A stretch of 64,000 bases of DNA from Bacillus salipaludis (GCF_004358205.1 NZ_SMYO01000004.1:372001-436000), one strand, 5' to 3'. Positions 17,386 through 24,999 are shown, numbered from the stretch's first letter. Notes: a model not told the origin generated them from the letters alone. Program-made: numbers and translations.

Positions 17386-18264
17386 ATGAAACCGAGATCA
17401 CTAATGTTTACTCTATATGGAGAATACATTCAATATTATGGAGAAGAAATCTGGGTAGGGAGTTTAATTCAATTAATGAATGGATTTGGTATCTCAGAAT
17501 CCTCTGTCCGCGGTGCCATTTTAAGAATGGTACAAAAGGATTTATTGCAAGTGAGAAAGAAAGGAAATAAAAGCTATTACTCTGTAACAGAGCTGGGGAG
17601 AAGAAGGGTCGAAGACGGGGTAACAAGAGTATATTCAGCCCCTAGAGCACATTGGGACGGGAAATGGAGAATTTTAAGTTACTCTTTTCCTGAGGAAAAA
17701 CGTGAGCTTCGCAATGAAATTCGCAAGGAGCTGACGTGGACTGGATTTGGAATGCTTTCAAATAGTACCTGGGTCAGCCCGAATCCCCTTGAAAATCAAG
17801 TAATGGAAATGATTAAAAACTATAAAATAGAAGAAAATGCGATCCTTTTTAGCTCCTCCGACGTTGTTTCACATCCTAAAGAATGGATTATGGAAAAGGG
17901 CTGGGATTTTCAACAAGTTACCGATAATTACATTCATTTCATTGAAAAGTATTCACCTAAATTTGAACAACTGCGTGAAAAGGCGTTGAATAATGAGTTA
18001 TCTGATGAAGAATGTTTTATTAAGCGAACTACGATTGTTCATGAATATCGAAAGTTCCTTTTTCAGGACCCGGGGTTTCCGCGGGAGTTAATGCCTGTGG
18101 ACTGGGTTGGAACAAAGGCTAGGGAGCTATTTTGGAATATTCATCAATTAATATCGATTCCCGCTGTCCGTTATTTTGAATCTATATATGAAGCTGCTCC
18201 TGATCGTGATATTAAACCTCAACGGGACAAGGCCATTAATCCGTTTAAAGAAGTTTATGTGTAG
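17386..18264 (+). CDS. paaX: PaaX family transcriptional regulator
   Basis: 292 aa from the ATG at 17386. An in-frame ATG at 17374 has no ribosome binding site, and family members begin near KPRSLMFTLYGEY. Residues 1-75 are the winged-helix domain (GISESSVRGAILRMVQKDLL as recognition region). The rest holds the PaaX central domain (WDGKWRILSYSFPEEKRELR near 93) and the C-terminal domain (FRELMP-type region near 235). PaaX represses phenylacetate genes and is released by phenylacetyl-CoA. The preferred effector here may instead be another aryl-CoA. It lies two genes upstream of the paaA operon, whose promoter carries a palindrome that PaaX may bind. Confidence 0.9.
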   Translation: MKPRSLMFTLYGEYIQYYGEEIWVGSLIQLMNGFGISESSVRGAILRMVQKDLLQVRKKGNKSYYSVTELGRRRVEDGVTRVYSAPRAHWDGKWRILSYSFPEEKRELRNEIRKELTWTGFGMLSNSTWVSPNPLENQVMEMIKNYKIEENAILFSSSDVVSHPKEWIMEKGWDFQQVTDNYIHFIEKYSPKFEQLREKALNNELSDEECFIKRTTIVHEYRKFLFQDPGFPRELMPVDWVGTKARELFWNIHQLISIPAVRYFESIYEAAPDRDIKPQRDKAINPFKEVYV

Positions 18265-18290
18265 ACAGGAAAGCGCAAAGGGAGGAAGAC

Positions 18291-19286
18291 ATGATAAACA
18301 CCTTTCAAAACGGTGAAACTGTGACCATTGAAAAAATTGTTTTTAATGGATATCGCATTGGGATTCCCATCCCTTTTCCGATTAAGTATGTGTATTGCTA
18401 TCTGTTTAAACAACAGGATGGATATGTTTTAATTGATGTTGGCTACAACAACAATCGTGGAAAAACAGCCTGGGAAGATGCCTTTCGAGAACTTCATATG
18501 GAGCCGGGCGAGATTAAAACGATTTACTTAACCCATTTCCATCCTGATCATGCCGGGCTTGCAGGCTGGATGCACCAATTAACGGGGGCGCCAATCTTTA
18601 TGCACGAGATTGATGCCAAAATGATGGAGCATGTTTGGGGAGAAAATAGCAGCCAAGCAAGAAACATCAAGAAAATGGTAATCGAACATGGGACCCCTCA
18701 GGAGTTAGCTGGCGAGATTGAAAAACAAATGGATGTATTAGTACATCATGTGCAGCCACTCCCTGCCATTCACACGATTACTGACCAGGTGGTGTTTGCA
18801 AATAGAGAATGGAAGGTCATACATACACCGGGTCATAGTACAGGGCATATTTGCTTTTTCCAAGAAGAAGAGCGTGTGTTAATCTCAGGGGATCATATTC
18901 TTGAAAAAATTACCCCCAATATTAGTGTGTGGCCGGGAGCGAGCCAGACACCGCTTCATGATTATATAAATTCTCTTCATAGAGTAGCAGATTTACAGGC
19001 TAAAATAGCCTTTACAGCCCATAGAAGGCCAATTGGGAACGTAAATGAGCGGATTAAGGAACTTCTGCAGCACCATGAAGAACGGTTAGAATCCATTTTG
19101 GCGCTGGCACAAAACCGGACAGCTTTTGAAGTTGCCGGGGATCTATTTGCCCATAAGGAGCTAACCCCGCACCAGTGGCGTTTTGCTATTGCTGAAACAA
19201 TCGCTCACTTAGACTATTTATCTATTGAAAACCGAGCAGAAAAAATAATGGGATTTCCGATAAAATATGAAAAATCGAACGAATAA
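18291..19286 (+). CDS. MBL-fold metallo-hydrolase with C-terminal winged-helix region (copy 2)
   Basis: 331 aa, 26 bases after paaX, with GGGAGGAAG upstream of the ATG, so probably co-transcribed with it. The zinc motif is HFHPDH at 82-87. Further ligands are in HTPGHSTGHICF and LISGDHILEK, with a late histidine in FTAHRRPIGN. The C-terminal helical domain (EVAGDLFAHKELTPHQWRFA to LDYLSIENRA) is shared with the paralogue at 14570. Being paired with paaX implies a role in the same aromatic-CoA pathway, for example thioester or lactone hydrolysis. The substrate is not known. Confidence 0.87.
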   Translation: MINTFQNGETVTIEKIVFNGYRIGIPIPFPIKYVYCYLFKQQDGYVLIDVGYNNNRGKTAWEDAFRELHMEPGEIKTIYLTHFHPDHAGLAGWMHQLTGAPIFMHEIDAKMMEHVWGENSSQARNIKKMVIEHGTPQELAGEIEKQMDVLVHHVQPLPAIHTITDQVVFANREWKVIHTPGHSTGHICFFQEEERVLISGDHILEKITPNISVWPGASQTPLHDYINSLHRVADLQAKIAFTAHRRPIGNVNERIKELLQHHEERLESILALAQNRTAFEVAGDLFAHKELTPHQWRFAIAETIAHLDYLSIENRAEKIMGFPIKYEKSNE

Positions 19287-19322
19287 AAAGGACAACACAT
19301 TTGATATGTGTTGTCCTTTTTT
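19286..19322 (+). terminator. Intrinsic terminator of paaX-MBL
   Basis: AAAAAGGACAACACAT pairs with ATGTGTTGTCCTTTTTT around a very short loop. It begins at the stop codon and separates this unit from the paaA operon. Confidence 0.88.
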
Positions 19323-19445
19323 ACTTCGTCGTATAAAAAACGTATAACCAAGGACTGGTTATTAGGATAAAAGAAGCCCACCAAGCTTTAAAAAGTAAGC
19401 TATTGGGAGAGGTTACTTGGGAAAACAGGCCTTTATCATAATTAA

Positions 19446-19481
19446 ATTACGTTTTTAATATTAACAACATAAAAACGTAAT
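19446..19481. promoter_or_regulatory. Perfect 12-bp inverted repeat upstream of the paaA promoter (candidate PaaX operator)
   Basis: ATTACGTTTTTA at 19446-19457 and TAAAAACGTAAT at 19470-19481 are exact inverse copies separated by 12 bases. The right half ends 7 bases before the -35 element. Further half-sites are TAAAAAAACGTAAT at 19537-19550, between the -10 and the ribosome binding site, and a diverged TAAAAAACGTATAA at about 19334-19347. Such spacing fits a dimeric regulator, possibly with looping. PaaX encoded nearby is the obvious candidate. Confidence 0.7.
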
Positions 19482-19488
19482 AAAGTAA

Positions 19489-19517
19489 TTGACAGATAAT
19501 TATTAATATTCTATATT
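19489..19517 (+). promoter_or_regulatory. Sigma-A promoter of the paaA operon
   Basis: TTGACA at 19489-19494 (consensus) and TATATT at 19512-19517 are separated by 17 bases. The start codon of paaA is 50 bases downstream, behind GAGGGGAG. Confidence 0.82.
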
Positions 19518-19567
19518 ATATTATATAAACGGTATATAAAAAAACGTAATGAAGAGGGGAGCTAAAT

Positions 19568-20506
19568 ATGAATCAAGCTGAGGTTTTGTTAGATGAGATT
19601 CGCAATGGTTTTGTCGTGGAATGTAAAGAGGATATGAACGAGGAGTACCTTCGTGCCTTAAAGCAAACATTAACGATTGTTGGCGACACTGAGCTTTTAA
19701 GTGTTCCGCCTTTATTAACGGTATACAATCAAGCTCCCAATCTTAACTATAAGATTACTGCTTTAGCCGTGATCCAAGATGAAATTGGCCATGCCCATAT
19801 CGCCTACAGGCTATTAGAGGATTTAGGGGAAGATGTGGAGGACCTTCTTTATAAACGTCCTGCAAATCGCTGGAAAAATCCTTACGCTTTTGATTTTAAA
19901 TTAGACAACTGGATTGAGCTTGGTGTATTTAATGGGCTATTTGACAGGGCCGGCTACACACTGCTTGGAGATGCATTCGAGAACACCTCCTATGGACCCT
20001 GGAAACGTGCTTTAGTAAAAGTGGATAAAGAGGAATTGTTCCACCTCCGAAATGGCGAAATCATTATGAAGGCGGGAATGAAAAATCCGGAAACAGCTAA
20101 GCAAGTACAGAAGGCTGTTGATTGGATGTTCTTAATGGGCTTAGAGTTCTTCGGTGTTGCTGATAATCTAAAAAGTCGTTCAGCCCAATTAGATTACAAG
20201 TTAAAGGGCAGGACAAATGACCAGTTGAGGCAAAAATGGCTGTCAACGGCAGTTCCATTCTGTGAATCCATCGGGGTAAAGGTCCCAGCTCACTATGATG
20301 AGGAACAAGGCAAGTTTTTTATTGATATTCCATTTCCTTGTAAATTCGATGCAGAAAATAAAAAATGGCTGATCGATCAACCGGACACCTGGGAAGGTGT
20401 AATCGAACGGTTTAAAAAGCGTGGACCGCAAAATCAAGAGTTTGTAAGACGAATTCAAAAGGGCTTCGATGAAATGGAAGAACTGCGTGCCGAGGAGGTA
20501 AGTTAA
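19568..20506 (+). CDS. paaA: Ring-1,2-epoxidase catalytic subunit, PaaA-like diiron oxygenase
   Basis: 312 aa, matching E. coli PaaA (about 309). Ferritin-like four-helix bundle with the diiron ligand pattern intact: E42 in GDTELL, E72-x-x-H75 in QDEIGHA, an acidic residue in the third helix (E117 in WIELG, D126 in FDRAG) and E156-x-x-H159 in KEELFHL. By family it activates O2 and epoxidises the ring of an aryl-CoA thioester (phenylacetyl-CoA in E. coli). It heads a tightly packed operon. The true substrate may differ, because the ligase downstream looks benzoate-type rather than PaaK-type. Confidence 0.92.
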   Translation: MNQAEVLLDEIRNGFVVECKEDMNEEYLRALKQTLTIVGDTELLSVPPLLTVYNQAPNLNYKITALAVIQDEIGHAHIAYRLLEDLGEDVEDLLYKRPANRWKNPYAFDFKLDNWIELGVFNGLFDRAGYTLLGDAFENTSYGPWKRALVKVDKEELFHLRNGEIIMKAGMKNPETAKQVQKAVDWMFLMGLEFFGVADNLKSRSAQLDYKLKGRTNDQLRQKWLSTAVPFCESIGVKVPAHYDEEQGKFFIDIPFPCKFDAENKKWLIDQPDTWEGVIERFKKRGPQNQEFVRRIQKGFDEMEELRAEEVS

Positions 20507-20829
20507 TGATGCAAATAATGGAGACGGAGAAATATTGGGATGCTTTAACTGAGGTCATGGATCCTGAATTTCCTATAAGTGTTGTCGATATGGGATTGAT
20601 TTACGGAATTACGAAGGTCGATGAAGGAAAGCTCGCAGTAAGGATGACCTATACTTCAACAGGTTGTGGCTGTATGCAGTGGATTGAAAACGATATCAAG
20701 GAAAGGCTGCTCCAAGAAGAAGATATCGCCGAGGTGGAAATCGAAGTAGTTTGGAGTCCTCCGTGGACCGTTAATAATTTATCTGAAAAAGGAAGAGCAA
20801 AACTTAAAACATGGGGGGTAAGTTCATAA
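20506..20829 (+). CDS. paaD: PaaD N-terminal half: MIP18/DUF59 metal-centre assembly protein
   Basis: 107 aa; the start overlaps the paaA stop (TAATG) with GAGGAGG 8 bases before it. The MIP18 fold motifs are DPE at 19-21, the cysteine turn TGCGC at 52-56 and WSPPW at 83-87. E. coli PaaD (about 165 aa) continues after this domain into a zinc-ribbon tail. Here the protein stops at KTWGVSS, and the tail is encoded separately at 21689. PaaD proteins help mature the oxygenase iron centre. The separation looks natural, since both genes are intact and coupled to their neighbours. Confidence 0.88.
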   Translation: MMQIMETEKYWDALTEVMDPEFPISVVDMGLIYGITKVDEGKLAVRMTYTSTGCGCMQWIENDIKERLLQEEDIAEVEIEVVWSPPWTVNNLSEKGRAKLKTWGVSS

Positions 20830-21056
20830 TGGTCAATAATCAAAAACTAGAATACCTCCTTTTTACCCGTATCAAACGAGGGGATGATTTGATTCAAATC
20901 GGGTCATTTCAAGCGGAAAGTGATGAATTGGCAAAGGTGTATGCACAGTATATTTACGATGAAGAAGACTGGGTTGAAATGCAAGTCGTAAGAAAAGAAG
21001 CATTTATTGCTGTACGCCTTCCGGAACCACTATTTGAAAAAGAGGGTGTAAATTAA
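20829..21056 (+). CDS. paaB: PaaB-like structural subunit of the epoxidase
   Basis: 75 aa from the ATG at 20829, which overlaps the previous stop (TAATG) and has GGGGGG about 9 bases upstream; an in-frame ATG 18 bases earlier lies inside the preceding gene. It matches PaaB (95 aa in E. coli) through EYLLFTRIKRGDDLIQIGSF, the acidic turn AESDELAKVYAQ and WVEMQVVRKEAFIAV. It is shorter at the C-terminus. In E. coli PaaB bridges two PaaAC heterodimers and is needed for activity. No catalytic residues are expected. Confidence 0.85.
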   Translation: MVNNQKLEYLLFTRIKRGDDLIQIGSFQAESDELAKVYAQYIYDEEDWVEMQVVRKEAFIAVRLPEPLFEKEGVN

Positions 21057-21057
21057 T

Positions 21058-21696
21058 ATGAAAAATCAAAATCTAGTTTCTCTCGTTGAGGTAGCAGAAA
21101 CGATTGCAGATAACAAATTTATTTTAGGCGATCGTCTTGTTGAAATAGGAATCAGCGGTCCGAACCTGGAAGCAACGCTTTCCTCAATTGCAATGGCGCA
21201 GGCAGAACTTGGTCATGCCAGACTGATGTATAAATGGGCAAATGAATTACAGGGTTTAAATGGAACCAAGATTGAAGTGAGAGGACAAACAGGCAAAGCA
21301 TTTCCATCTGTAGTCAATACGACTAATTGGATTGGTTTGATCGCTGGTTTATATGCTGTGAATGTTGCGGTTGATCTTGTTATGAAAGCGGTGATCAATA
21401 CCAATCATCCCAAGGTAAATACCCCATTTAGTAAAATGCTCAAAGAACAAGAGGAACATCTTCTTTATTCAAAAAGCTGGTGTAAACAATTGCTAAATGA
21501 CACAGGGGCTGTTCCCAAAACATTCAGGCAGGAATTAGAAAAAGTAACAGTTGAAGTCGGGCAGTGGTTAAGGACTGTGGAAAATGACGAACTATTAATC
21601 TCTGAAAAAATATTCAGGGAAAATAGTAATCTTATAGCCCTCTACAAAGAAACCATCGAAAAGCTAATCAGCCTTGGAGATGTACAGCATGTCTAA
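21058..21696 (+). CDS. paaC: PaaC-like ferritin-fold subunit of the epoxidase
   Basis: 212 aa, shorter than E. coli PaaC (248), starting 2 bases after paaB stops. The helical bundle includes FILGDRLVEIGISGPNLEA, AQAELGHARLMYKWANELQG and KEQEEHLLYSKSWCKQLL. In E. coli PaaC the iron ligands are lost and the protein is structural. Here E50-x-x-H53 and E130/E133/H134 keep possible ligands, so a partial metal site cannot be excluded. It should pair with PaaA. Confidence 0.87.
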   Translation: MKNQNLVSLVEVAETIADNKFILGDRLVEIGISGPNLEATLSSIAMAQAELGHARLMYKWANELQGLNGTKIEVRGQTGKAFPSVVNTTNWIGLIAGLYAVNVAVDLVMKAVINTNHPKVNTPFSKMLKEQEEHLLYSKSWCKQLLNDTGAVPKTFRQELEKVTVEVGQWLRTVENDELLISEKIFRENSNLIALYKETIEKLISLGDVQHV

Positions 21697-21883
21697 TCAA
21701 CAAAATCTAATTCAATGCTCATTTTGTTCATCTGAAGACGTTGAAAAAATCTCTTCATTCGGTACAGCACAATTGGTTCGACAGTATTATTGCAACCACT
21801 GTCATTCAGTCTTTGAATATATTCGCTGGCAGGGCGCACCTTCGGAAAATGAGGGGTGTCTAGCATCAAAAGAAGGAAATTAA
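21689..21883 (+). CDS. PaaD C-terminal half: stand-alone zinc ribbon
   Basis: 64 aa from the ATG at 21689, inside the paaC stop overlap (ATGTCTAA), with GGAG 9 bases upstream. Two cysteine pairs, C10-x2-C13 and C35-x2-C38, form a zinc ribbon. The text SSFGTAQLVRQYYCNHCHSV (22-41) and the following FEY match the tail of E. coli PaaD (ISEFGSTACKALYRCDSC, then FDY). It is thus the missing half of PaaD encoded as its own gene, two genes downstream of the MIP18 half. It probably works with the other half in iron-site maturation. The PaaD-tail match is from memory. Confidence 0.82.
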   Translation: MSNQQNLIQCSFCSSEDVEKISSFGTAQLVRQYYCNHCHSVFEYIRWQGAPSENEGCLASKEGN

Positions 21884-21911
21884 GGTTCTCATTTTTTCTC
21901 CGGCAAGGACA

Positions 21912-22025
21912 ATGTGTATTAGGGTTGGTCATTTCCATGATGTTGAAACTCTTGATTTATATACAGAAACAAAGAGTGTTGTTTCCTATGTTGGGGCAAA
22001 ACCGCTAAATATTATCGGAATATAA
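21912..22025 (+). CDS. Possible 37-residue peptide or gene remnant after the paa operon
   Basis: ATG at 21912 opens MCIRVGHFHDVETLDLYTET, then KSVVSYVGAKPLNIIGI and stop. In the same frame coding-like text continues upstream (KVLIFSPART) to a stop at 21861, without another start. The ribosome binding site AAGGA is only 3 bases from the ATG, which is too close. The text looks like natural protein, so this may be a remnant or a short peptide. Not recognised. Confidence 0.3.
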   Translation: MCIRVGHFHDVETLDLYTETKSVVSYVGAKPLNIIGI

Positions 22026-22071
22026 AAATATTTCATAAAATATATATATTAAATTTCCAGGAGGAATTATC

Positions 22072-22869
22072 ATGACTCAAGTCAAATTAAATACTAAAAC
22101 ATTAACGGTAAAAAAAGAAAATGGTGTTGCTGAAGTCCACATCCATGTGAATAAAACAAATGCTTACGATTTGGAGTATTACAAAGAATTGAACGCAGCG
22201 ATTGATGATATTCGTTTCGATACTGACATCAAAGTAGTTGTATTAATGAGCGATATGCCGAAATTCTTCTCAGCTGGTGCAAATATCAATTTCTTAAAAT
22301 CAGCAGAGCCAAGATTTAAAACGCAATTTTGTTTATTCTGTAATGAAACATTAGATAAGATTGCCCGCTCACCGCAAATTTGGATCGCTTGTTTAGAAGG
22401 ACACACAGTTGGCGGCGGTTTGGAAATGGCGTTAGCTTGTGATTTGCGTTTTATGGGCGACACTGCAGGAAAAATTGGTCTTCCGGAAGTATCCCTAGGA
22501 GTATTAGCAGGAACGGGAGGAACACAACGCTTAGCCCGTCTAGTTGGACATTCAAAAGCGCTTGATTTGAATATTACCGGCGAAACTTTAACACCGCAAG
22601 AGGCTCTGCAAATTCAATTAGTTGATCGTGTGTTCCCTCAAGAGGAAACCCGTGATAAAACATTGGAATATGCAAGAAAAGTTGCAGATAGTGCAACATA
22701 TGCAACTTCCAACATTAAGCTTTCCATCATGAATGGTAAAGAAATGCCGTTAAATGTAGCGATTCGCTATGAAGGAGAATTACAAAATTTATTATTCCGT
22801 TCCCAGGATGCAAAAGAAGGATTATCAGCCTTCATCGAAAAACGCCAGCCAGAGTGGTCTGGTCAGTAA
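22072..22869 (+). CDS. Enoyl-CoA hydratase/isomerase family protein (copy 2)
   Basis: 265 aa with GGAGG 8 bases before the ATG. Same architecture as the gene at 15835: oxyanion segment FSAGANINF, GGGLEMALACD and PEVSLGVLAGTGGTQRL, with both catalytic glutamates. The two differ mostly at the N-terminus and in scattered positions (about 25-30 residues). At DNA level synonymous differences are common, so the duplication is not recent or is under selection. It sits between the paa operon and the CoA ligase and probably acts on the ring-opened or oxepin product. Confidence 0.88.
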   Translation: MTQVKLNTKTLTVKKENGVAEVHIHVNKTNAYDLEYYKELNAAIDDIRFDTDIKVVVLMSDMPKFFSAGANINFLKSAEPRFKTQFCLFCNETLDKIARSPQIWIACLEGHTVGGGLEMALACDLRFMGDTAGKIGLPEVSLGVLAGTGGTQRLARLVGHSKALDLNITGETLTPQEALQIQLVDRVFPQEETRDKTLEYARKVADSATYATSNIKLSIMNGKEMPLNVAIRYEGELQNLLFRSQDAKEGLSAFIEKRQPEWSGQ

Positions 22870-22876
22870 GAAGACT

Positions 22877-22914
22877 GGGTCTAACCTTTTAAAAGAAGGT
22901 TAGACCCTCCTTTC
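22877..22914 (+). terminator. Intrinsic terminator of hydratase copy 2
   Basis: GGGTCTAACCTT and AAGGTTAGACCC form a perfect 12-bp stem with loop TTAAAAG, followed by TCCTTTCG. It separates the hydratase from the ligase. Confidence 0.78.
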
Positions 22915-22991
22915 GTGTGGGTGTGCCCGTTCATTTTCTGTAGGTAGATAAATGAGATTTTAGTCTTCAATATACTTCTGGGGGTTAAAGA

Positions 22992-24569
22992 ATGCTAGAA
23001 TTAGCGAAACAATTAAATGGCATAAAAGATTATTACAATTGTACAACTTTTTTTATCGAAGAGAAGGTTCGTAATGGACTCGGTAATAAAGTGGCAATTT
23101 TTTCTGACAGCGATGAAATTACATACCAGGAGCTCCTTTTTAAAGTAAATCAATTTGGAAACGCTCTCAAAAGTATTGGCGTTGAACAGGAAAATCGAAT
23201 TTTACATGTCATCTATGATTCCCCAGAATTTATCTACTCTTTTTTTGGTGCAACAAAAATTGGAGCCATTCCAATACCTGTCAATACAGCAATGAAACCA
23301 AAGGATTATGAGTATTTTTTAAACCACAGTCGTTCAAGGGTCCTGGTCATCCAAGAGGACGTTTGGGAGACCATTAAGGAAAATAGGGATCGATTCATTT
23401 TCTTAAAATATATTATCGTTATTTCAGAAACCGGGACCCTCTATGAGGATACCATTGATTATGATGAATTCATCAGTCAAGCCTCTTCTGAGTTGGAAGA
23501 TGCTGTTACTACCTCTGAAGATCAAGCTTTTTGGCTGTATAGTTCCGGCAGTACTGGCAATCCAAAAGGAGTTGTTCACATTCATAGGAGCATGGAAGTG
23601 GCTGTTAAAAACTATGCCGAAAACATTCTAAAAGTAAATGAAAATGATCGGACGTTCTCTGCTTCTAAACTTTATTTTGCTTATGGACTTGGAAATGGAA
23701 TGTACTTTCCACTTGGAACTGGAGCTTCGACCGTTTTAATGAAAGAGCGGCCAACACCGGAAAATATTTTTAAAACCATTGAAAAAAATAAGCCAACAAT
23801 CTTTTTTTGTGTACCGACATTATATGGTTCGCTTATTCAGTATGTCGAAAAAACAGGGGTAATTCCAGATCTATCCTCTGTTCGAATATGTGTATCAGCA
23901 GGAGAAGCTCTTCCGTCCACCTTTATGAAAAAGTGGAAAGAGTTGTTTAACCTTGATATTTTAGATGGAATTGGTTCAACAGAGGCATTGCATATTTTCC
24001 TTTCTAACCAGGCACACGATATTAAAGCAGGAAGTACCGGAAAAGTGGTTCCAGGTTATAAGGCTAAAATCGTAAACGAAGAGTCTAAACCGGTGGGTGT
24101 TAATGAAATTGGCGACCTGGTTATTCAAGGAGATAGTGTTAGTATTGGGTATTTTTGCAACTTATTAGAAAATCAACGGAAGTTCCACGGTGAGTGGATG
24201 TATACAGGAGATAAATATTATCAGGATGAGGAAGGATATTTTTGGTACTGCGGACGCTCGGATGACATGCTTAAGGTAGGGGGAATTTGGGTTTCACCGA
24301 TTGAAATAGAATCGACCTTAATTCGTCACGAGTATGTGCTTGAAGTGGCCGTTGTCGGGTCGAAAAATGAGAGTAATCTTGTTTATCCAAAAGCTTATAT
24401 TGTCTTACGAGATGAGATTGAACCAACGGAAGACTTGAAAACAGAGCTTAAGCTTTTTGTTAAACAAAATCTCGCTCCTTATAAATACCCACGGGAAATT
24501 GAATTTATCTCAGAATTACCGAAAACCGCGACTGGAAAAGTACAGAGGTTTAGGTTGAAACAAGTGTAA
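22992..24569 (+). CDS. Benzoate-CoA ligase-like acyl-CoA synthetase (ANL superfamily)
   Basis: 525 aa, the length of benzoate-CoA ligases. The P-loop-like motif SSGSTGNPKG is at 184-193. The adenylate-binding segments are SAGEALPS and GSTEALHIFLSN. The hinge aspartate is in YTGDKYYQDEEGYFWYCGRSDD, and the C-terminal lysine is K516 in PKTATGKVQRF. It activates a carboxylic acid to its CoA ester with ATP. The overall pattern resembles the benzoate/2-aminobenzoate ligase group rather than the shorter PaaK type (about 440 aa). Placed after the epoxidase operon, it probably supplies the aryl-CoA substrate. The exact acid is unknown. Confidence 0.85.
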   Translation: MLELAKQLNGIKDYYNCTTFFIEEKVRNGLGNKVAIFSDSDEITYQELLFKVNQFGNALKSIGVEQENRILHVIYDSPEFIYSFFGATKIGAIPIPVNTAMKPKDYEYFLNHSRSRVLVIQEDVWETIKENRDRFIFLKYIIVISETGTLYEDTIDYDEFISQASSELEDAVTTSEDQAFWLYSSGSTGNPKGVVHIHRSMEVAVKNYAENILKVNENDRTFSASKLYFAYGLGNGMYFPLGTGASTVLMKERPTPENIFKTIEKNKPTIFFCVPTLYGSLIQYVEKTGVIPDLSSVRICVSAGEALPSTFMKKWKELFNLDILDGIGSTEALHIFLSNQAHDIKAGSTGKVVPGYKAKIVNEESKPVGVNEIGDLVIQGDSVSIGYFCNLLENQRKFHGEWMYTGDKYYQDEEGYFWYCGRSDDMLKVGGIWVSPIEIESTLIRHEYVLEVAVVGSKNESNLVYPKAYIVLRDEIEPTEDLKTELKLFVKQNLAPYKYPREIEFISELPKTATGKVQRFRLKQV

Positions 24570-24581
24570 TAGTATAGGTGG

Positions 24582-24613
24582 AAATAGCCAGACCTTTGGT
24601 TCTGGCTATTTTT
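24582..24613 (+). terminator. Intrinsic terminator of the CoA ligase gene
   Basis: AAATAGCCAGA pairs with TCTGGCTATTT around CCTTTGGT, followed by T. It closes the aromatic island. Confidence 0.85.
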
Positions 24614-24649
24614 AATAAGAATTTGGACTGACGAATGATAAAAAGTGTA

Positions 24650-24811
24650 TTAAATATCTCTGCCCGTTGCCCCAACCGATTTATCGGTATCTTCCGCGCT
24701 ATTATATTCCGGGTCGTTAAGACCTGGTTGCTGTCTTTTTTCACTTCCTAAATAACTTGCCCGATGTTTTTGCTGAATTTTATTAAATTCGTTCCAGTTT
24801 TCATTTACCAT
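24650..24811 (-). CDS. Small hydrophilic protein, unrecognised
   Basis: 53 aa, below usual ORF limits; GAGGG lies 7 bases before the ATG. It is rich in N, Q, D and E with no hydrophobic segment: MVNENWNEFNKIQQKHRASY at the start and DKSVGATGRDI at the end. The composition and size resemble small sporulation-phase proteins of Bacillus, but I cannot name the family. It is convergent with the CoA ligase gene. Confidence 0.6.
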   Translation of the reverse strand: MVNENWNEFNKIQQKHRASYLGSEKRQQPGLNDPEYNSAEDTDKSVGATGRDI

Positions 24812-24999
24812 TAGTTTCCCTCTTTTCTTGGCTGCATTTATATTTTTTAAGATACTCGCACCAGGGAATCTTATTCAGTTATTCCATGGAAATGCCATTA
24901 GGATTTTGATGGAATTAAATTTTCATTACATAAACATTCGTAAAAACATTGAAACTAAATAAGAAAAGCGGAAGCTTCTTTTTGAAAGGGGTTTGAGCA

